Shown: piece after piece, positions 5,190 through 5,479 of the stretch
Layout: the number at the start of each line of letters is the position of its first letter
How positions within the stretch are numbered: the first letter of the stretch is position 1
Assembly (NCBI GenBank): GCA_030666115.1
Contig: DAOUYM010000052.1
Location: 1 to 5,479, forward strand
Length of the DNA: 5,479 nt
Origin: Candidatus Aenigmatarchaeota archaeon
Lineage (GTDB): Archaea > Aenigmatarchaeota > Aenigmatarchaeia > QMZP01
Direction: 5' to 3'
Notes under the pieces: generated by a model
What the model was told of the DNA's origin: nothing
Database searches by the model: none
What the model saw: only the letters and a program-made list of their open reading frames with translations
Made by a program: the position numbers and the translations under genes

Positions 5190-5465
5190 TTAAAAGTCCT
5201 TCCCGCCTCTCTTCACGAAGTAGGTTCCGGGCATTACGTTGGTTGCTATGAGGTAGACGGCAACTATATCTATCAGGATGAAGAATCCCACCATGATGGT
5301 CTTCAGTATGAAGCCGAAACCCACGTCCTCTATGCTGCATATCATCTTCCCTTCTTCGCCTGGCACGCACCTGAGATCGCCTTTTATGATGGAGTCTATG
5401 GTGAGGAGTATGAAGAAGGCAGAAACGAATATTATGACCATCCCTATGACGATTAGCAGCTTCAT
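5190..5465 (-). CDS. Small two-helix membrane protein, unknown function
   Basis: I do not recognise this 91-residue protein. It has two hydrophobic segments, about residues 3-24 (beginning MKLLIVIGMVIIFVSAFFIL) and 50-76. Between them is a 25-residue loop with acidic character and two cysteines, Cys33 and Cys43. The C-terminus (FVKRGGKDF) is basic. By the positive-inside rule the basic end suggests that both termini face the cytoplasm and the cysteine loop faces outside, where a disulfide would be possible. The first segment could instead be a signal anchor. The ATG at 5465 has no Shine-Dalgarno site, and only 14 bases of upstream sequence are visible. The protein-like composition, with charged residues confined to the loop and end, supports a real gene. 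It is on the same strand as the ribosomal genes, but a TATA box separates them, so it is probably a different transcript. Confidence 0.7.
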   Translation of the reverse strand: MKLLIVIGMVIIFVSAFFILLTIDSIIKGDLRCVPGEEGKMICSIEDVGFGFILKTIMVGFFILIDIVAVYLIATNVMPGTYFVKRGGKDF

Positions 5466-5479
5466 TGGTTAATAATTGG

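Noticed and set aside
5152..5370. Arg/His-rich minus-strand frame of 72 codons overlapping the membrane protein gene.
   Set aside because: It is an alternate-frame shadow of the two-helix protein, whose composition is far more protein-like.
1..5479. CRISPR arrays, tRNA or rRNA genes, insertion sequences and phage genes.
   Set aside because: None seen: the only repeats are the L31e tail repeat and the S19e leader motifs, and coding is nearly continuous; no transposase-like product and no tRNA arm pattern was noticed.

Overview
The window is archaeal. On the minus strand it carries the ribosomal gene string S19e, PDCD5-type DNA-binding protein, L39e and L31e, followed by a Trm5/Taw2-type wyosine enzyme, a dolichol-phosphate-mannose-synthase-like glycosyltransferase and GatD, the archaea-specific subunit of the GatDE tRNA-dependent amidotransferase. 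Further archaeal signs are a TATA box ahead of S19e and GTGAT-type Shine-Dalgarno sites matching the archaeal 16S 3' end. I cannot name the lineage. The lysine-rich tail on L31e and the compact layout would suit a DPANN or poorly sampled euryarchaeal-type genome, but that is a guess.

All eight genes run on the minus strand, so the reading order is from high to low coordinates. At 5465-5190 is a small two-helix membrane protein of unknown role. A 179-base gap (5189-5011) holds a TATA box and a cluster of short direct repeats in the probable S19e leader. The translation block 5010-3465 follows (S19e, PDCD5, L39e, L31e), with gaps of about 6 to 21 bases and a Shine-Dalgarno site before each gene. 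Next is a Taw2-like tRNA enzyme (3440-2568), then a GtrA-GT2 fusion glycosyltransferase (2526-1387). Last comes GatD (1350 to the window edge), which has an AT-rich promoter-like element and no Shine-Dalgarno site.

Most of the genes serve protein synthesis: ribosome structure, modification of tRNA-Phe next to the anticodon, and formation of Gln-tRNA(Gln). The glycosyltransferase stands apart and probably makes a lipid-linked sugar donor for surface glycosylation. GatE, the partner of GatD, is not in view and may lie just past the low-coordinate edge.

Nothing here is clearly a new system. The observations most worth following up are the N-terminal GtrA/C-terminal GT2 domain order, the long repeat-bearing tail of L31e, the repeated ATTGTAACCG motif before S19e, and a ribosome-binding-site geometry that creates false upstream GTG starts.
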